Of a stretch of 15,394 bases of DNA, positions 1 to 10,587 are shown in pieces. Made by a program: the position numbers and the translations under genes. Under the pieces are notes generated by a model. The model saw only the letters and a list, made by a program, of their open reading frames with translations, did no database searches and had not been told where the DNA came from. Numbering within the stretch: position 1 is the first letter of the stretch; every line of letters begins with the position of its first letter. This DNA comes from Blastocladiella britannica (Eukaryota > Blastocladiomycota > Blastocladiomycetes > Blastocladiales > Blastocladiaceae). The stretch is from positions 1 to 15,394 of the forward strand of contig MU624976.1 of the NCBI GenBank assembly GCA_025349905.2, written 5' to 3'.

Positions 1-3000
1 GCGTTCCTGCGCTGGATGTCCGATGGTCTGTGTTTTGTATTTATTTCATATAAACCAATTTCTCACGCCAAAAAAAAAAAGGCACGGCGTGGAACCTCCC
101 CTGGCGTCAGAACACCAAATCCGCACCGCGGCATGGGGCGCTCTTGCACACTCAATCCTGACGCGCGCCGTGGCAAGCAACTCAGCTCTTTGTCGCTCGC
201 TCCACCACGACCCCGTCTACCTCCATGTCTTGCCGACCTTGCTCACGTGCGAACACGACGCACCTCGAAAAGCCGCGGGCCAGGCGGCCGCTCAGGCCCT
301 CGATGCGGTGTCAGCGCTGTCGGCCCGATCGCTGCTGTTCCGCGTGCTACCGCCGGGCGAAATGGCGCGCGTCAGTATTGAGCTCTTGGACCGTGGGGCG
401 GAGTGGAGCGAGGCAGGGGTCGTGTTCCTTAATGTCCTGGACCGTATGAGTACTTGGGCACAGGCACTCGTCGACAATGAACCGACGGCCGCATCGGCGG
501 CAGCGGCGGTGCGGTACTTTGGGTCGTTTTACCTCGTGGGCTTGACGATCGGCCAGGCCCAGCACGCGACCGACCGCGAGTTTGAAATGTTTTCCGCCGT
601 GCAGGCGCAGGTGCACGACATTGTCACGAGCTTGCTGATGAAGTTGCGGCGGCTGGGCGAGCCCGGTGGACTTAAGGGGACGTGGCCCTCGGCGCCCGCA
701 CCGCACTCGGCCGCGCTCGGGGAACTCGTGGTTGGACTGACCAAGTGGGCGCGCGTCAAGGACGCCGAGATCGCGGCCACCGTGTACCGCGTGCTCGACG
801 ACACGCTCAAGCTCGCGCGCACGAAAAACATCCCGCTGACCAAGGACGCGGTGGACCGCGTCGAAAAGATCGCCACCGATGCCAAGCGCAAAAAATCGCA
901 GTTCGACCAAAAGAAACGGGCGGACCTGTTCACGTACGTGAGCTGGTGGCGCGACGGCGGCGCTGGGCGGCTGACGTCGAGCATGAGTGAGCTCGCGCTG
1001 CACCCGACTTCCATTTCTGCTGGTGCCCAGGGCGTACACGGTCGCGACACCAGGGACAGCTCATCGCGCAAGCCGCCCAAAATGTCGCTGGCGACGGTGG
1101 CGGCCCAGGCGGGTGTCATTTTGCCGACGGCGGTGGTGGACCTGAGCACGACGCCTCCCCGACCACCGACCCGTACCGTGGTGGTGGACCTCTCGGAGTC
1201 GCCCACTTCGAAGAAGGCGCCCCCAAATCCCCTTCCACTGCCTCCGGCGCCGCTGCCACCAGCAGCGGTTGCCCCACCCAAGCCGTACGGGATCTCGCTT
1301 CTTCCTCCGACCCACGCAGCGCTGTCCACCAAAGGCGCGAAAATCTCGTCCTACTTCCAGCCCGCTGTCAAGCCCAGAGCAAGTTCGCCAGTCGTTGAGC
1401 TCGATTCCTCCGAAGTCGAGTCCGCCTCAGACGATGGCGAGGACCACCATGCCGCATCGGCCACGGTCTCGCCTACGATGGGCACGCTTCCCGGAATCCC
1501 GATCGCATCGCTGGCGGGATCCGCAGTAACGGCCGGCCGACAAAAGAAAGTGGGGTTGCAACCACCAAAGCCCATGCTTGGCCCGCCACCCGGGAAAATG
1601 CCCAAGCCATCGGCCTCGCTGGTGCCCCAGCTGGCACCCGCGCCGTTGCCATCATTCACCAAGCTCAAGTCGCGCGAGGACGTGGAGCGCGAAGAGCGCG
1701 AAGCTAAAAGGACCCGCGAGCTTGCCGACGAGGAGCGCAAGGCCGCGCTTCGCGCGCAGATGGCAGAGCGGGCTGCTGCTGCTGCCGCCGCGCGCCCACG
1801 GCCCGGCACAGCAACTTCGGATGGACGCCGCGCCATGAAGGTCATTGAAATGCCCAAGAACGCGCTGGGCGGTCGGGTGTTGGATGGACGCATGTCGCGC
1901 AAATCGGGGCTCGGGATGGACGATCTGCAGTCTGGGAAGAAAATCCACCCACCACTCCCGCTGCCCGAGACGTTTGAGCGGGCGGTCGTGCACTGGGACT
2001 ACTTTGCGTCGGGCCCGGTTCCTATTTACCGATACGATGGGGGATCGCTTCCGACCGAGGCGCGCAAAGTGTGGCCGCGGTACAATACCGTCAACGAGTA
2101 CTACGAGCAGTTTGAGCCGTTGCTGCTTCTTGAGGCGTGGGCACAGATGCAGCGGTCCAAGGAGGAGGGGATTGGTCAAACGGTGGAAGCCGAGGTTGGC
2201 GATGGTATGTTCTCTCTTCTTCTTTTGTGGTTTTTTTTTTTTTGCACTAACCACATTTTATGTCATAGTGTCTATGAACTCGCTTACGATGGAGGTCAAG
2301 CTCATGCTCCCAGCAAAGACGCTCAAGGAGGCCGGCATCATAGACATGGACGTCATTTACGTGTCGGATGGCAAAGAGGAGGCGGCGCGCAAACGATTGG
2401 CGGCTGAGGGACGACTGGCTACACTCAATGTACCCTTGACCCCAGTGGCAACGGCCATGCGGCCCCCACCGCCACCGCAGGCGGGGCAGAGGGCAGGCGG
2501 CGCCAACAGCAGCTTTTTGCAACGACTGGGCCTACCGGCGACGAGCGCTCAAGCAAATTCGGCAGCTGCAGCAGGACCAGCGCTGTCACGGCCGGCCGAT
2601 CCGTCCGCGGTCTCGTTTCTCGCCAAGGTAAATGGGATCGTCTTCAACAAGCAGTTCGCCGAGGTGACACTGGCCGTCAGCCTCAAAGTGCGCGGAATCC
2701 GGCCGCAGACCATGATCCGAGTCGCGCGCGTGTTTTCGCTTATCACTCAGTCGCGCGAGTACTCGGCGCTGGTGGCACTGCCGCGGATGCCGCTCGTCGA
2801 AGACATTTTGCAGTCGCAGCGGCCCCCGGCTCGGCCGCAAGTGGACGTGGACGAGGTGTTGCGGATCCGTCAGCTGCACAACCTGAACCAGCCGCAGGCA
2901 CGCGCGGTCCTTGCCGCCGTCACGTCGCCGGGGATCACTCTGATCCAGGGCCCGCCGGGAACGGGAAAGACCAAGACGATCCTGGGCCTGGTTGGCGCGT

Positions 3001-4919
3001 TCTTGCGCAAGACCAAGGCGGTGCTGGTATGTGCGCCGTCCAACGCCGCCGTGGACGAGGTCACGAAACGCCTCCTCCGTGGGGTCAAGGACGACGCAAC
3101 CGGCGCCAACTTTGTTCCCCGCGTGGTTCGTGTCGGGAACCCGGACGTGATTCACCCCGACGCCCGTTCGGTTGCGCTGGACGATCTGGTGGACGAGGAG
3201 CTTCAGCGCGCCGCCGCCGTGGACAACGCCTCGGGATCCACCACCGAAATCGACGCGAAATGGAAGGAGCTCCTGGGCGACCGGACCCGCATGCTTGCGG
3301 ACAAGGACCGGCTGGAGGCCGAGCGGTCGGACGCGCAGGACGCGGGCGACTTGGAGCGGTCCAACAAGGCCGACATGGAACTCAAGTCGCTGCGGACGCG
3401 GCTGCGCGGCGTGCTGGCGGCGCTGGACGCCCATCGGGCCGCGCGGTCGGAAAACTCGCGCGCACTCGACGCCGCTCGCAGCGCTACCCGTGTCCGGCTC
3501 CTGGAACGCGCGCAGGTCGTGTGCACGACCCTTGCGACCGCGGGTCAGGATCAGTTGACGAACCTCGCGCGCGGATTCGATGTGGTCATCATTGACGAAG
3601 CAGCTCAGTCGGTCGAGCTGTCGAGTTTGATTCCGCTGCGGCTCGGCGCAAAACAGTGCGTCCTGGTTGGCGATCCGAACCAGCTCCCACCTACCGTCAT
3701 TTCCCAGCGCGCCAAGGATTCGGATTACGACCAGTCCTTGTTTGTGCGGATCATGCGAGAGCGGCCCGAAAATGTGATGATGCTCGAGATTCAGTATCGC
3801 ATGCACCCGGATATCAGTACGCCTCTCTTTTTTTTCCTTGTTAATCAAGTCACTCATTTACAAAAACAAAGGCTACTTTCCATCGACCATCTTCTACGAC
3901 GGCCGGCTACGCAACGGCGTCTCCGAAGACACGCACGTGGCGCCGTGGTACTCGCACCCGTCGGGCAACTACGGCCCCATGCGGTTCTTTGACGTTTCCG
4001 GCCAGCAATCGCGCTCGCATGTCGGTGGTTCCTTTTCGAACGAGCCCGAAGTGAATGCTATCATTCACCTGATGCACTCTCTGATCTCGGCGCACCCGCG
4101 GATCAACTTTTGCTCACGAATTGGGATCATCACCATGTACAAGGAGCAGATGCGGCTCATCAAGTCGCGGGTTCTGCGCGTGTTCGGGGCCGAGGCGCTG
4201 GAATGGGTGGACGTGAACACTGTGGATGGGTTCCAGGGCCAGGAAAAGGTATAATTTGTTCCATTATTTGGTGATAATGCGTGACAACTCATCATGTTTT
4301 GTGACAACAGGACATTATCCTCATGTCCACGGTCCGCGCCGACCCCGCAAACGAAAACTCGCGATCCGGCCGCAGTATCGGATTCTTGGCCGACACCCGC
4401 CGCATGAACGTAGCCCTCACGCGAGCGCGGTTCTCGCTGTTCATTGTTGGGTCGGCCCGCGCACTCGATACCAACACGTACTGGAAACGGCTGATTGACC
4501 AGACGCGCGAGCGCGGCGAGTACCGCGCGCTCCTCCCGTCGGCGATCCCGCACATTCCGCCCAACTCGTGCCCGCCTAACTTGCGCCCGCCAGAGTACCA
4601 GATGACCCCGACGCGCCCAGTGGACGGCATCGGGCATTACGCGCAGCAGACGCCGATCGCTACGCCGACGGCACCGCGCAAGCGACGAGCGGTTGACATG
4701 GACGAAACGCCTGGCGGCGGTGGCGGCGAGGCAGCTGTGCGGCGGAAGCGACCACCACCGAATGCCACGTACCTTGGTGGGGGGTCTCCGCACCCATCGT
4801 CGTCGGCCACTCCGACTCACCACAGGGCGCGGCGCGATGGTGCTGCTCTTGATCGGAACGGGCGGCCAGCCGCCCCACCACAGCAGCACCGACCACCGCT
4901 TGGCCGGAATCCCCTGTAA
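1..4919 (+). CDS. SEN1: Sen1/senataxin-type superfamily 1B RNA/DNA helicase, 5' partial
   Basis: Exons in the window are 1-29, 82-2204, 2269-3816, 3872-4248 and 4311-4919 (stop TAA), giving 1,561 residues in one consistent phase. Known fungal Sen1 proteins are about 2,000 residues, so the N-terminus lies off the left edge. Residues 1-300 resemble the helical Sen1 N-terminal domain. A Pro/Ser-rich linker (about 300-640) and a charged helix with an Ala run (about 540-580) follow. The helicase begins near 640 with the family signature around FEPLLLLEAWAQ. Motifs seen: Walker A GPPGTGKT (2949-2972, residue 945), motif II DEAAQS (3594), motif III GDPNQLPP (3669), QYRMHP (3792), VDGFQGQEKD (4222, across an intron) and RRMNVALTRAR (4398). 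A coiled-coil 'stalk' insertion lies between motifs Ia and II. The C-terminus has basic clusters (KRR and RRKRPPP, 4678-4760), probably a nuclear signal. The family terminates Pol II transcription and unwinds RNA:DNA hybrids. All catalytic motifs are intact. SEN1 is preferred over other SF1B helicases (UPF1, IGHMBP2) because of the long N-terminal domain. Confidence 0.93.
30..81 (+). other. Intron in SEN1 (52 nt)
   Basis: Donor GTGTTT and acceptor AAG after a ten-A run. This placement joins the left-edge frame (AFLRWMSDG) to the long downstream frame in phase 2. It is the least certain SEN1 intron, because the downstream frame also stays open through it. Confidence 0.6.
2205..2268 (+). other. 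Intron in SEN1 (64 nt)
   Basis: Donor GTATGT, a 13-T run, branch-point-like CACTAAC, acceptor TAG. Phase 1 splicing gives GAC-GTG-TCT and restores the helicase frame. Confidence 0.93.
3817..3871 (+). other. Intron in SEN1 (55 nt)
   Basis: Donor GTACGC and acceptor AAG. Splicing joins QYRMHPDI to SYFPSTIFYDG, as expected for the conserved helicase block IV region. Confidence 0.93.
4249..4310 (+). other. Intron in SEN1 (62 nt)
   Basis: Donor GTATAA and acceptor CAG, phase 0. Splicing joins DGFQGQEK to DIILMSTVR and reconstitutes helicase motif V. Confidence 0.95.
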
Positions 4920-4980
4920 CTCCTCCAACAAGCAACTGGCTACCCCATAGTATAATAACTAAATGTATTTCGCAAAAAAA
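4920..4980. other. Convergent 3' intergenic gap (SEN1/VPS52), 61 bp
   Basis: Stop-to-stop spacing is 61 bp, AT-rich in its right half with a seven-A run at its end. There is too little room for two separate 3' UTRs, so the two transcripts probably overlap at their 3' ends. No canonical AATAAA signal is visible on either strand. Confidence 0.7.
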
Positions 4981-7765
4981 TCATGGCTTGACATACTTTT
5001 TCAGCTCCACCAACACATTCTGCGTCCCGACCGGCGCAAACTTGAATGGCGGCACGGCCTTTCCAAACCGCTTTTCCAGCAAACTGTGGTACCGTTGCCA
5101 GTACACGGCCACCTGCGTCAAGATCAGCTGCAGAACATTGGTGCCTTGCCGGTAGTTGGCAAAGTACTGCGAGACCTCGGCCACAAGCGCGCCAAGATGC
5201 GATTTCCATACTTGGCCAAACTGCTCGGCTACTCGCTCAAACGACGGCGCGGGCACCGCGTCCAGAGGTACTTGCGGCTCGGACTCGTCTACGAACCGGG
5301 TCAGGAACCCGAACTTGGGCGAGATGGAAAGGTCCACAAAATCCAGCGTCTTTTGGTGCAGGTTTCGTTGCCACCACTTGAGTTCTTCTTGAAGTGACGA
5401 TGGAACGTCGCTCGAGCGAGACGCGCATGCTTCCTATTTTTATTATTTTTTATTACGCTGTCACCATCTTTCGCAATAAAGGAGAGGAGTAAAAAAAAAA
5501 CAGGACATACCTCCAAAAGGGACGCAATGGCATCGTAATTGTTGATTGAAAACACCGTCTGCTCCTTCGTGTCGGCAAGATCTCTTGCAGCGCGGGCAAG
5601 AAACTCTTCCAACTCTTTGCGGAGAGCAAGCAGAGGAGCATTGAGTTCGGGCATATCCAGCAAAAGCACCGAGCACGCGAATTCTCCGTATCGGCGGCTG
5701 ATCTAAGTCCTCAAGAGAAACAATTGAGTACATTTCAGGCAAATTAAGTATAAATCGGAACGTACGTAATGGCAAACAGGCTCCTTGACAGCGTGCCGTG
5801 CCTTTCGAATACTCTCAGCGTGAAGCCCCACCACCAGCGTGTACCGCTCGATAAATTGAGTACGAAGACTGCCCATAAAATGAGCCAGCGACGAGATCGT
5901 GACCCCACGGGTCGCAAGCATTTGCGCGTGCTGCTCGACAATCTTGGCCGAAAGCGCGAGCCCAAGCAGGTCAAAGTTGCTCGCCATCCATGACGTGAAC
6001 GCGATCCCAATCGTCTTGAGGGTGGCGTCAAACACTTGTACAAAGACCGCCTGCGCAATCACGGTCGGCGGGCCAAGTCGCGGGCGCCGGTTGTGGAAAA
6101 AGACCGTATTGAAACCGTACTCGGTGGACGCGGTGTCGGCAAGCAAGCGGACGAGCGACCGGACCACTACTTCGAGCGAAAACTTTTGGCCGCTCTCTTC
6201 GGCAATGTGGCCCATGACGACCGGCGCATCGGTGTCGCGGAGGACACGGATGCGATCGCCGATCGTGTAGAGGGGCGACGACGACGACGAGGCAGAGGAG
6301 GTGGACGACCGGGACCCGTTCGCACCAGAGCTCCCACCAGCACCACTACCAGATCCTCCACCCAGCGACGCGGTCAGTGGAGCCTTGAAAAACGCCATCG
6401 TGGACCCGAGAATCCCCTCCCTGCTTTCCTCGGCGGAGCCAATGTAAACGCCTCGATCGGGAAACGGTGCCACCAGCCGCGACACCGACTTGACATATTT
6501 CTCGAACAATGCGTGGTGGAAACGGCTGACCACATGGACATAATGCCCGCGAACTTCCTGGGCCACCTCCGGGTGCCACTGGAGGATAAAGTCGTGGACC
6601 GGCTTGTTCCGCAACAGGACGTTGGCCTGGTGCATTTGGAGGTTGGTGTTGGCTTGCCGGAGCTGGCGTATCTTGTCCAAAAAGAAGTCTCGGGCCTTGT
6701 CAGCGACCTTGTTGCGCAGCCGCTCCAACTCGGGCCCCACGTCCTTGAACGCGCGAATGTGGAGCGCCTTATTGCGTTTCACAAACGACATTTTGGTGTC
6801 GAGTTGCTGCACGCACTCTTGGTAAGCCTCGTCAATCTCGCCGTCCACCAGCTTGGCGATTAGGTCGGGCGAGAGGACCGTTCCGTCCAGTACCTCGCCC
6901 AATTTGCTCTGGAAGGAAGCGCGGTTGCGGTGGCGAAGCGCAAGCTGTTGCGATTTGAATTGCAGCGCAGCGATTTCGGTCGAGACGGACCCGAGGTCGC
7001 GCTGGAAGCTCTCGAGCAGGCGGGTCATGGAGTCGAGGAATCCCTCACAGACAGAGATGTTGGATTCGAGGGCCACGAGCTCGGGGACTTTGGCAACGTC
7101 TGTTTTACCCGTTGTGTTAACATTCAATTTTCAAATGAAGATGAAAGCAATCGTACAATCGGCCACCAGCTCGGCTTCAACGAGGTTGATCTGCGTCAGG
7201 AGCTCTCCAGCGTGCTCCTTGAGGTCCAAGCCCTATTTCGAACCAACGCATTAGAAATGCACGGCCAGTCGTAATTTCGAAAAAAAAAAAAACGAACCTG
7301 CTCCAACGCGGTCCTCACGGTCGATCCCTCCGCAAAATCGCCCACGTCCTCTGTTGTTGCTCGGCCAATCAGCCAAAGTAATATGATAGATATAGCCCCC
7401 ATTATTCAAGTACCTCGCAGCGACAGCATAATTTCATTCTGCCGCTCCGCATCGGCGCCAAACGCCATCACCGACGACTGAGGCGCAAGGCGCGGCGATT
7501 GGGCCGAGGACGTGCCTGCGGGCTGCACGTCGGGACCCAGTAAATGGGAAAACACTTGCTCGGTGCGCTGCAGGTCCCGATCGTCCTTTGCGGCGGCCGC
7601 GGCGGCAGCGCTCGCGGAGACAAGTGCACGGCCAGTCGAAACTCCAGGGCTACCATATCCAGAAATCGAAAGGCCCGCTTTAAACCTTTCCGACGACGAC
7701 GACGAGCCCTGAAGCGGCGGCGGAGGTGGTGGTGGTGGTGGCACAATAGTGGGTGCGGGTGACAT
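4981..7765 (-). CDS. VPS52: VPS52, GARP/EARP tethering complex subunit
   Basis: The exons, in coding order, are 7765-7414, 7350-7298, 7232-7157, 7099-5766, 5702-5511 and 5433-4981 (stop TGA). They give 819 residues, somewhat longer than the roughly 640-720 typical of VPS52. The family forms the helical core of the GARP and EARP complexes, which tether endosome-derived vesicles at the trans-Golgi network. Residues 1-100 are a low-complexity extension with a nine-proline run and Ala and Ser runs. The Vps52 coiled-coil region follows, with matches such as LVADYVAKVPELVALESNI and LESFQRDLGSVSTEIAALQ. The middle matches the family in RNKPVHDFILQWHPEV, and the C-terminal domain in ISRRYGEFACS, INNYDAIASLL and the terminal LVELKKYVKP. 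Two of these blocks exist only after splicing, which supports the exon model. A Gly/Ser-rich insert at about residues 404-435 interrupts the middle domain. Identification is firm; the exact start rests on the first ATG of the exon. Confidence 0.93.
5434..5510 (-). other. Intron in VPS52 (77 nt)
   Basis: Read on the minus strand: donor GTATGT, a ten-T run soon after it, acceptor TAG, phase 0. It joins NYDAIASLLE to EACASRSSDV. Confidence 0.9.
5703..5765 (-). other. Intron in VPS52 (63 nt)
   Basis: Donor GTACGT, acceptor TAG, phase 0. It joins EPVCHY to ISRRYGEF, restoring a block conserved in VPS52. Confidence 0.95.
6276..6369 (-). repeat. Gly/Ser low-complexity insert coded within VPS52
   Basis: About 31 codons of almost only Gly, Ser, Ala and Thr (residues 404-435), with short trinucleotide repetition. 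It lies between conserved blocks of the middle domain, so it is probably a flexible loop. It does not disturb the frame. Confidence 0.85.
7100..7156 (-). other. Intron in VPS52 (57 nt)
   Basis: Donor GTACGA, branch-like TTAACAC, acceptor CAG, phase 1. Splicing creates the family motif DYV. Confidence 0.93.
7233..7297 (-). other. Intron in VPS52 (65 nt)
   Basis: Non-consensus donor GTTCGT followed at once by a 13-T run, acceptor TAG, phase 0. It joins VRTALEQ to GLDLKEHAGE. Confidence 0.9.
7351..7413 (-). other. Intron in VPS52 (63 nt)
   Basis: Donor GTACTT, acceptor CAG, phase 1. It joins IMLSLR to EDVGDFAEG. Confidence 0.88.
7715..7741 (-). repeat. Trinucleotide repeat coding nine prolines at the VPS52 N-terminus
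   Basis: An imperfect CCN repeat, read on the plus strand as GGC/GGA/GGT units, codes nine consecutive Pro at residues 9-17. An Ser run coded by TCG-type codons follows. Confidence 0.85.
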
Positions 7766-7826
7766 TGTAATAATTAAAGGTTGCGAAGAGGTGATCGCTC
7801 ACATTTCATTCATTTTTTTCTCTCAC
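7766..7826 (-). promoter_or_regulatory. 61-bp gap between NAA35 stop and VPS52 start
   Basis: Both flanking genes are on the minus strand. This AT-rich stretch must hold the NAA35 3' end and the VPS52 5' leader unless these overlap the neighbouring coding regions. No TATA-like box stands out. Confidence 0.5.
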
Positions 7827-10537
7827 TCATTTCGGTCCCATCGCCACAGGTAGGAGAGACGGGTACGGGACACCGTGGCGATAGTCAAAGCTCCATCCCG
7901 CCGTGTTCGGCGGCAGCAACGCCGCACCAGTGCCGGCGGCGGTGGCGCTTGCAGCCGCTGCCTTTTTCTTTCCTTTCCCCTTTGCCTTGCCACCCTTTGA
8001 CGATGACGACGCCGACGTCGGGTGCGACGGCGCAGAGTTGAGCACGCCCTCGATCGCCGCATAACTCTTCAGGCAGCTCGCGATCGGATCCACGATCGCT
8101 GCCCGAATGGTGCCGTCGCCCAGGACGCGAGCAACTACCGAGTCTCCCACCGTGGCAAACGGCTCCACGTCGCGTACCAGTGCCGTTGCATAGTCCAAGT
8201 GGTCCTGAGCCGTCATGATCGTGGCGATCGGGTCGGTGTGGACCGCGGCGGCGGTTTCCAGGACGGTGGACCACTTCAGCGGTGGCGGACCCATGGTGAG
8301 GGATCGCAGGAACCGGAACCGCTGCTGGTATTGGAGATGGAGGCCGTAACCGATCCCGCCGCCTTGAGGTTGCGTCTGGACGGCAGGTTCGATCGGCATT
8401 GGATGTGCGAGCAAGTGAACTAGCTCTGCCGCCGTGACAAGATGGAGCTTGACCGAGGTCCAACGGAGCAGCGGGTCCAGCACAGTCGGCTCGGGAATGG
8501 CGGCCCAGGTCGGGGGCGGAGCTGTGGTCGGGATCCGAGATGGAGGGCCGGCTTTGCGACGACGGATTGCTGGCGATTGGTCGCGCGAGGATACGACTCC
8601 GGAAGCATGCATCGCGTACGCCAGCCGCCGCTCGCCAAAGATCCGGCATTTGGCTTGTCGAATAAGGATCTTGACGCGATCGTCAAGAATACAGTGTTGG
8701 TAGCTACATAACAAATGATAAAATCATTAAAATCTCAGTGAAGCAAGATTAAAAAGCATACATACATCAACAGCGCATTGCGCTCGCGCTCCGAGTAAAT
8801 GTCTAGCATGACCCCCGATTCCATCGTATCCAGCAGCCACCGAGTCTTGAGCTGGTGAATGAACGTCAAGAGATAGTAGGGCTTCTCGGCTTCACCCATA
8901 GACCGCCCGAGTTCGACATCAAGTTGGTCCGTTGACTTTTCCATGAGGTCGAGCTGCCTCACCACCTTGCACAGCAACCGGCGCGCCCGGCCCGGGTTGC
9001 ACGCGAGCGCCCGCACGGCATCCCACACGATCGGGAACAACGTTTCAATGAACAACCCAATAATCTCTTGGGCCTGGGCGATGCATTCGGCCTCGAGGGC
9101 GGCCGATGCCGCGTTGGCAGCCAGGGCCGAGAGCGAACTGGTACCTAACGACGAGGCCAGGGTGGAGCGGAGACCCGCCCGAACGACAATGGGCAGCTCC
9201 TGTGAGTCCATAAACGGTGGGTTGACGTCGGCCTTGACCCATTGGCGTAGTATGTCGCGGAGTGGGCCCAAGATAGTCATCCCAGTCGTGGGGAAAAGTC
9301 TCACGTGAAGGCAAATGCGGGGGAACGCTCGCCAGTGCGTGCGAGCATGTTCCATGAGCGAGAATAGACCGGCAGGCGTAAAGTCCGGGGCAGTGGCGTT
9401 CAGTCGCGCCGCCGACGCCAATTGGTCAAGGAGGTGGCACCATTCGTCCAGACAAGCGGAGTAGTCCAGCCAGGGGACCTCGCGCGGAGGAGAGTACACA
9501 TTCTGGTGGCGAAGAGCGCGCGGGTTGAATCCCAGGCTCCATAGCTCTTGCGCAGTGGCAGCGTCGGTCACGGAAGCAGCAGTCGCAGATGTAGGTGCAG
9601 GTGCAGCCGATGGGAGTGTTTCGGACAGGGAACCGAGGGACTTGAATAGGTCGCGGGCCAGCTGGGCCAAGCGGTTGAGGGCACCGGGCAAGTCGCCCAT
9701 CCAGGTGGCGGTGGCAAGGCTGCGCGTGACCTGAAGCCAGAGGGAGTGGAACTGCACAAAGAGCGCCAACGCGTCGAGGAACGGATTGCCGACGCTATTG
9801 CTACCATTGCCATTGCTGCTGCGCTTTGGTTGCTTCTTCCCAGCTCCTCCTTTGTTGTGCTTGTGGTGTTTTGCGCTGGACTTACTTTTACCACTCGAAG
9901 ACGACGACGGTGACGCCAAAGAAGGGTCATCAACAACAGTAGCATCGGCAGGACCAGAGGAGCGAGCACGGTCGAGCCAGTCACGCGCGTGTGCCAGATC
10001 GTCCAAGACGGTGGCATCGTCCACATGGTCGAGCAGGTCCAGGGTCCCGCGATCGGAGCAAAAGTCCTCTTCCTCGTAAATACCGACCATCTGAACCACC
10101 GTGACCAGGTGGAGGCTCGAGCGAAGGGCGGCGCGTACGACCGCGCGCACGACCGACCCAGGAGAGCCGTCTGAATCAGAAGAAGGTGGGGGTAGGTGGG
10201 CATGCAGCCGCACGTGGGCTGAGGTAAAGAGAGTGTTGGCGAGGGTCCCAGCGCCCGAGACAAAGGTGGTGGTGGCACGCAGCAAGTGCGCGAGCGTGCG
10301 CACGGCATCGGTGGCCGAGAGGGTGCGGGTCGAGTCCAGCACAAAGAGTGGGTCGTGTACGGGCACCATGCGGTCGTGGTCGGTGACCAAGCCCGAGTCC
10401 ATCTTGGGCGCGCCGAGCTCGATCGAGATCATGGCGTCAAAGAGCGACATGCCGGGGGCCAGGACGAGTTCGCCGACCGGTAGTGCTGTCGCGAGCGCGT
10501 CTAGACGCGTCGAGACGTCAGTCCATTCGGCTCCCAT
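7827..10537 (-). CDS. NAA35: NAA35/Mak10, NatC N-alpha-acetyltransferase auxiliary subunit
   Basis: Two exons, 10537-8766 and 8703-7827 (stop TGA), give 882 residues, longer than the roughly 730 of animal and yeast homologues. NAA35 is the scaffold of NatC (with Naa30 and Naa38), which acetylates N-terminal Met before hydrophobic residues at the ribosome. Family features: WTDVSTRLDAL at the start, SLFDAMISIELGAPKMDSGL (residues 31-50, containing the hallmark MDxGM-like motif), an EEEDF block, FNPRALRHQNVYSPPREVPW, and TMESGVMLDIYSERERNALL near the intron. Toward the C-terminus come YQQRFRFLRSLTMGPPPLKW and a terminal FDYRHGVPYPSLLPV. Extra length comes from a basic His/Lys/Asn/Gly insert at 9780-9900 and a Lys/Ala-rich insert at about 7940-8010. 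The start is the first ATG of a long open frame, in an A-rich AACAAATGG context. It diverges from CSN7 across 50 bp. Confidence 0.88.
8704..8765 (-). other. Intron in NAA35 (62 nt)
   Basis: Donor GTATGT (preferred over an overlapping GTATGC four bases on, which breaks the phase), acceptor TAG, phase 2. It joins ERNALL to IYQHCILDD. Confidence 0.9.
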
Positions 10538-10587
10538 TTGTTTATTTTTTGTCTCTTAGGCAAAAGTAAAAGAGAAAGAGAAAAAAG
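10538..10587. promoter_or_regulatory. Bidirectional NAA35/CSN7 promoter, 50 bp
   Basis: The ATGs of two divergent genes are only 50 bp apart. The sequence is T-rich on the NAA35 side and homopurine (AAGAGAAAGAG-type) on the CSN7 side. There is no TATA box. Core promoters and leaders of both genes must be here or inside the coding regions. Confidence 0.7.

Noticed and set aside
347..1332. Long minus-strand open frames opposite the SEN1 N-terminal region
   Set aside because: Low-complexity, Arg/Ser-rich shadows of the plus-strand exon, with no recognisable domain.
3029..3595. 188-codon plus-strand frame inside SEN1
   Set aside because: Overlaps the helicase Ia-II region in another frame; Arg/Gly-rich shadow.
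2586..3857. 423-codon open frame antisense to the SEN1 helicase core
   Set aside because: It lies opposite the intact helicase motifs, has no family features and is the usual antisense shadow of GC3-rich coding sequence.
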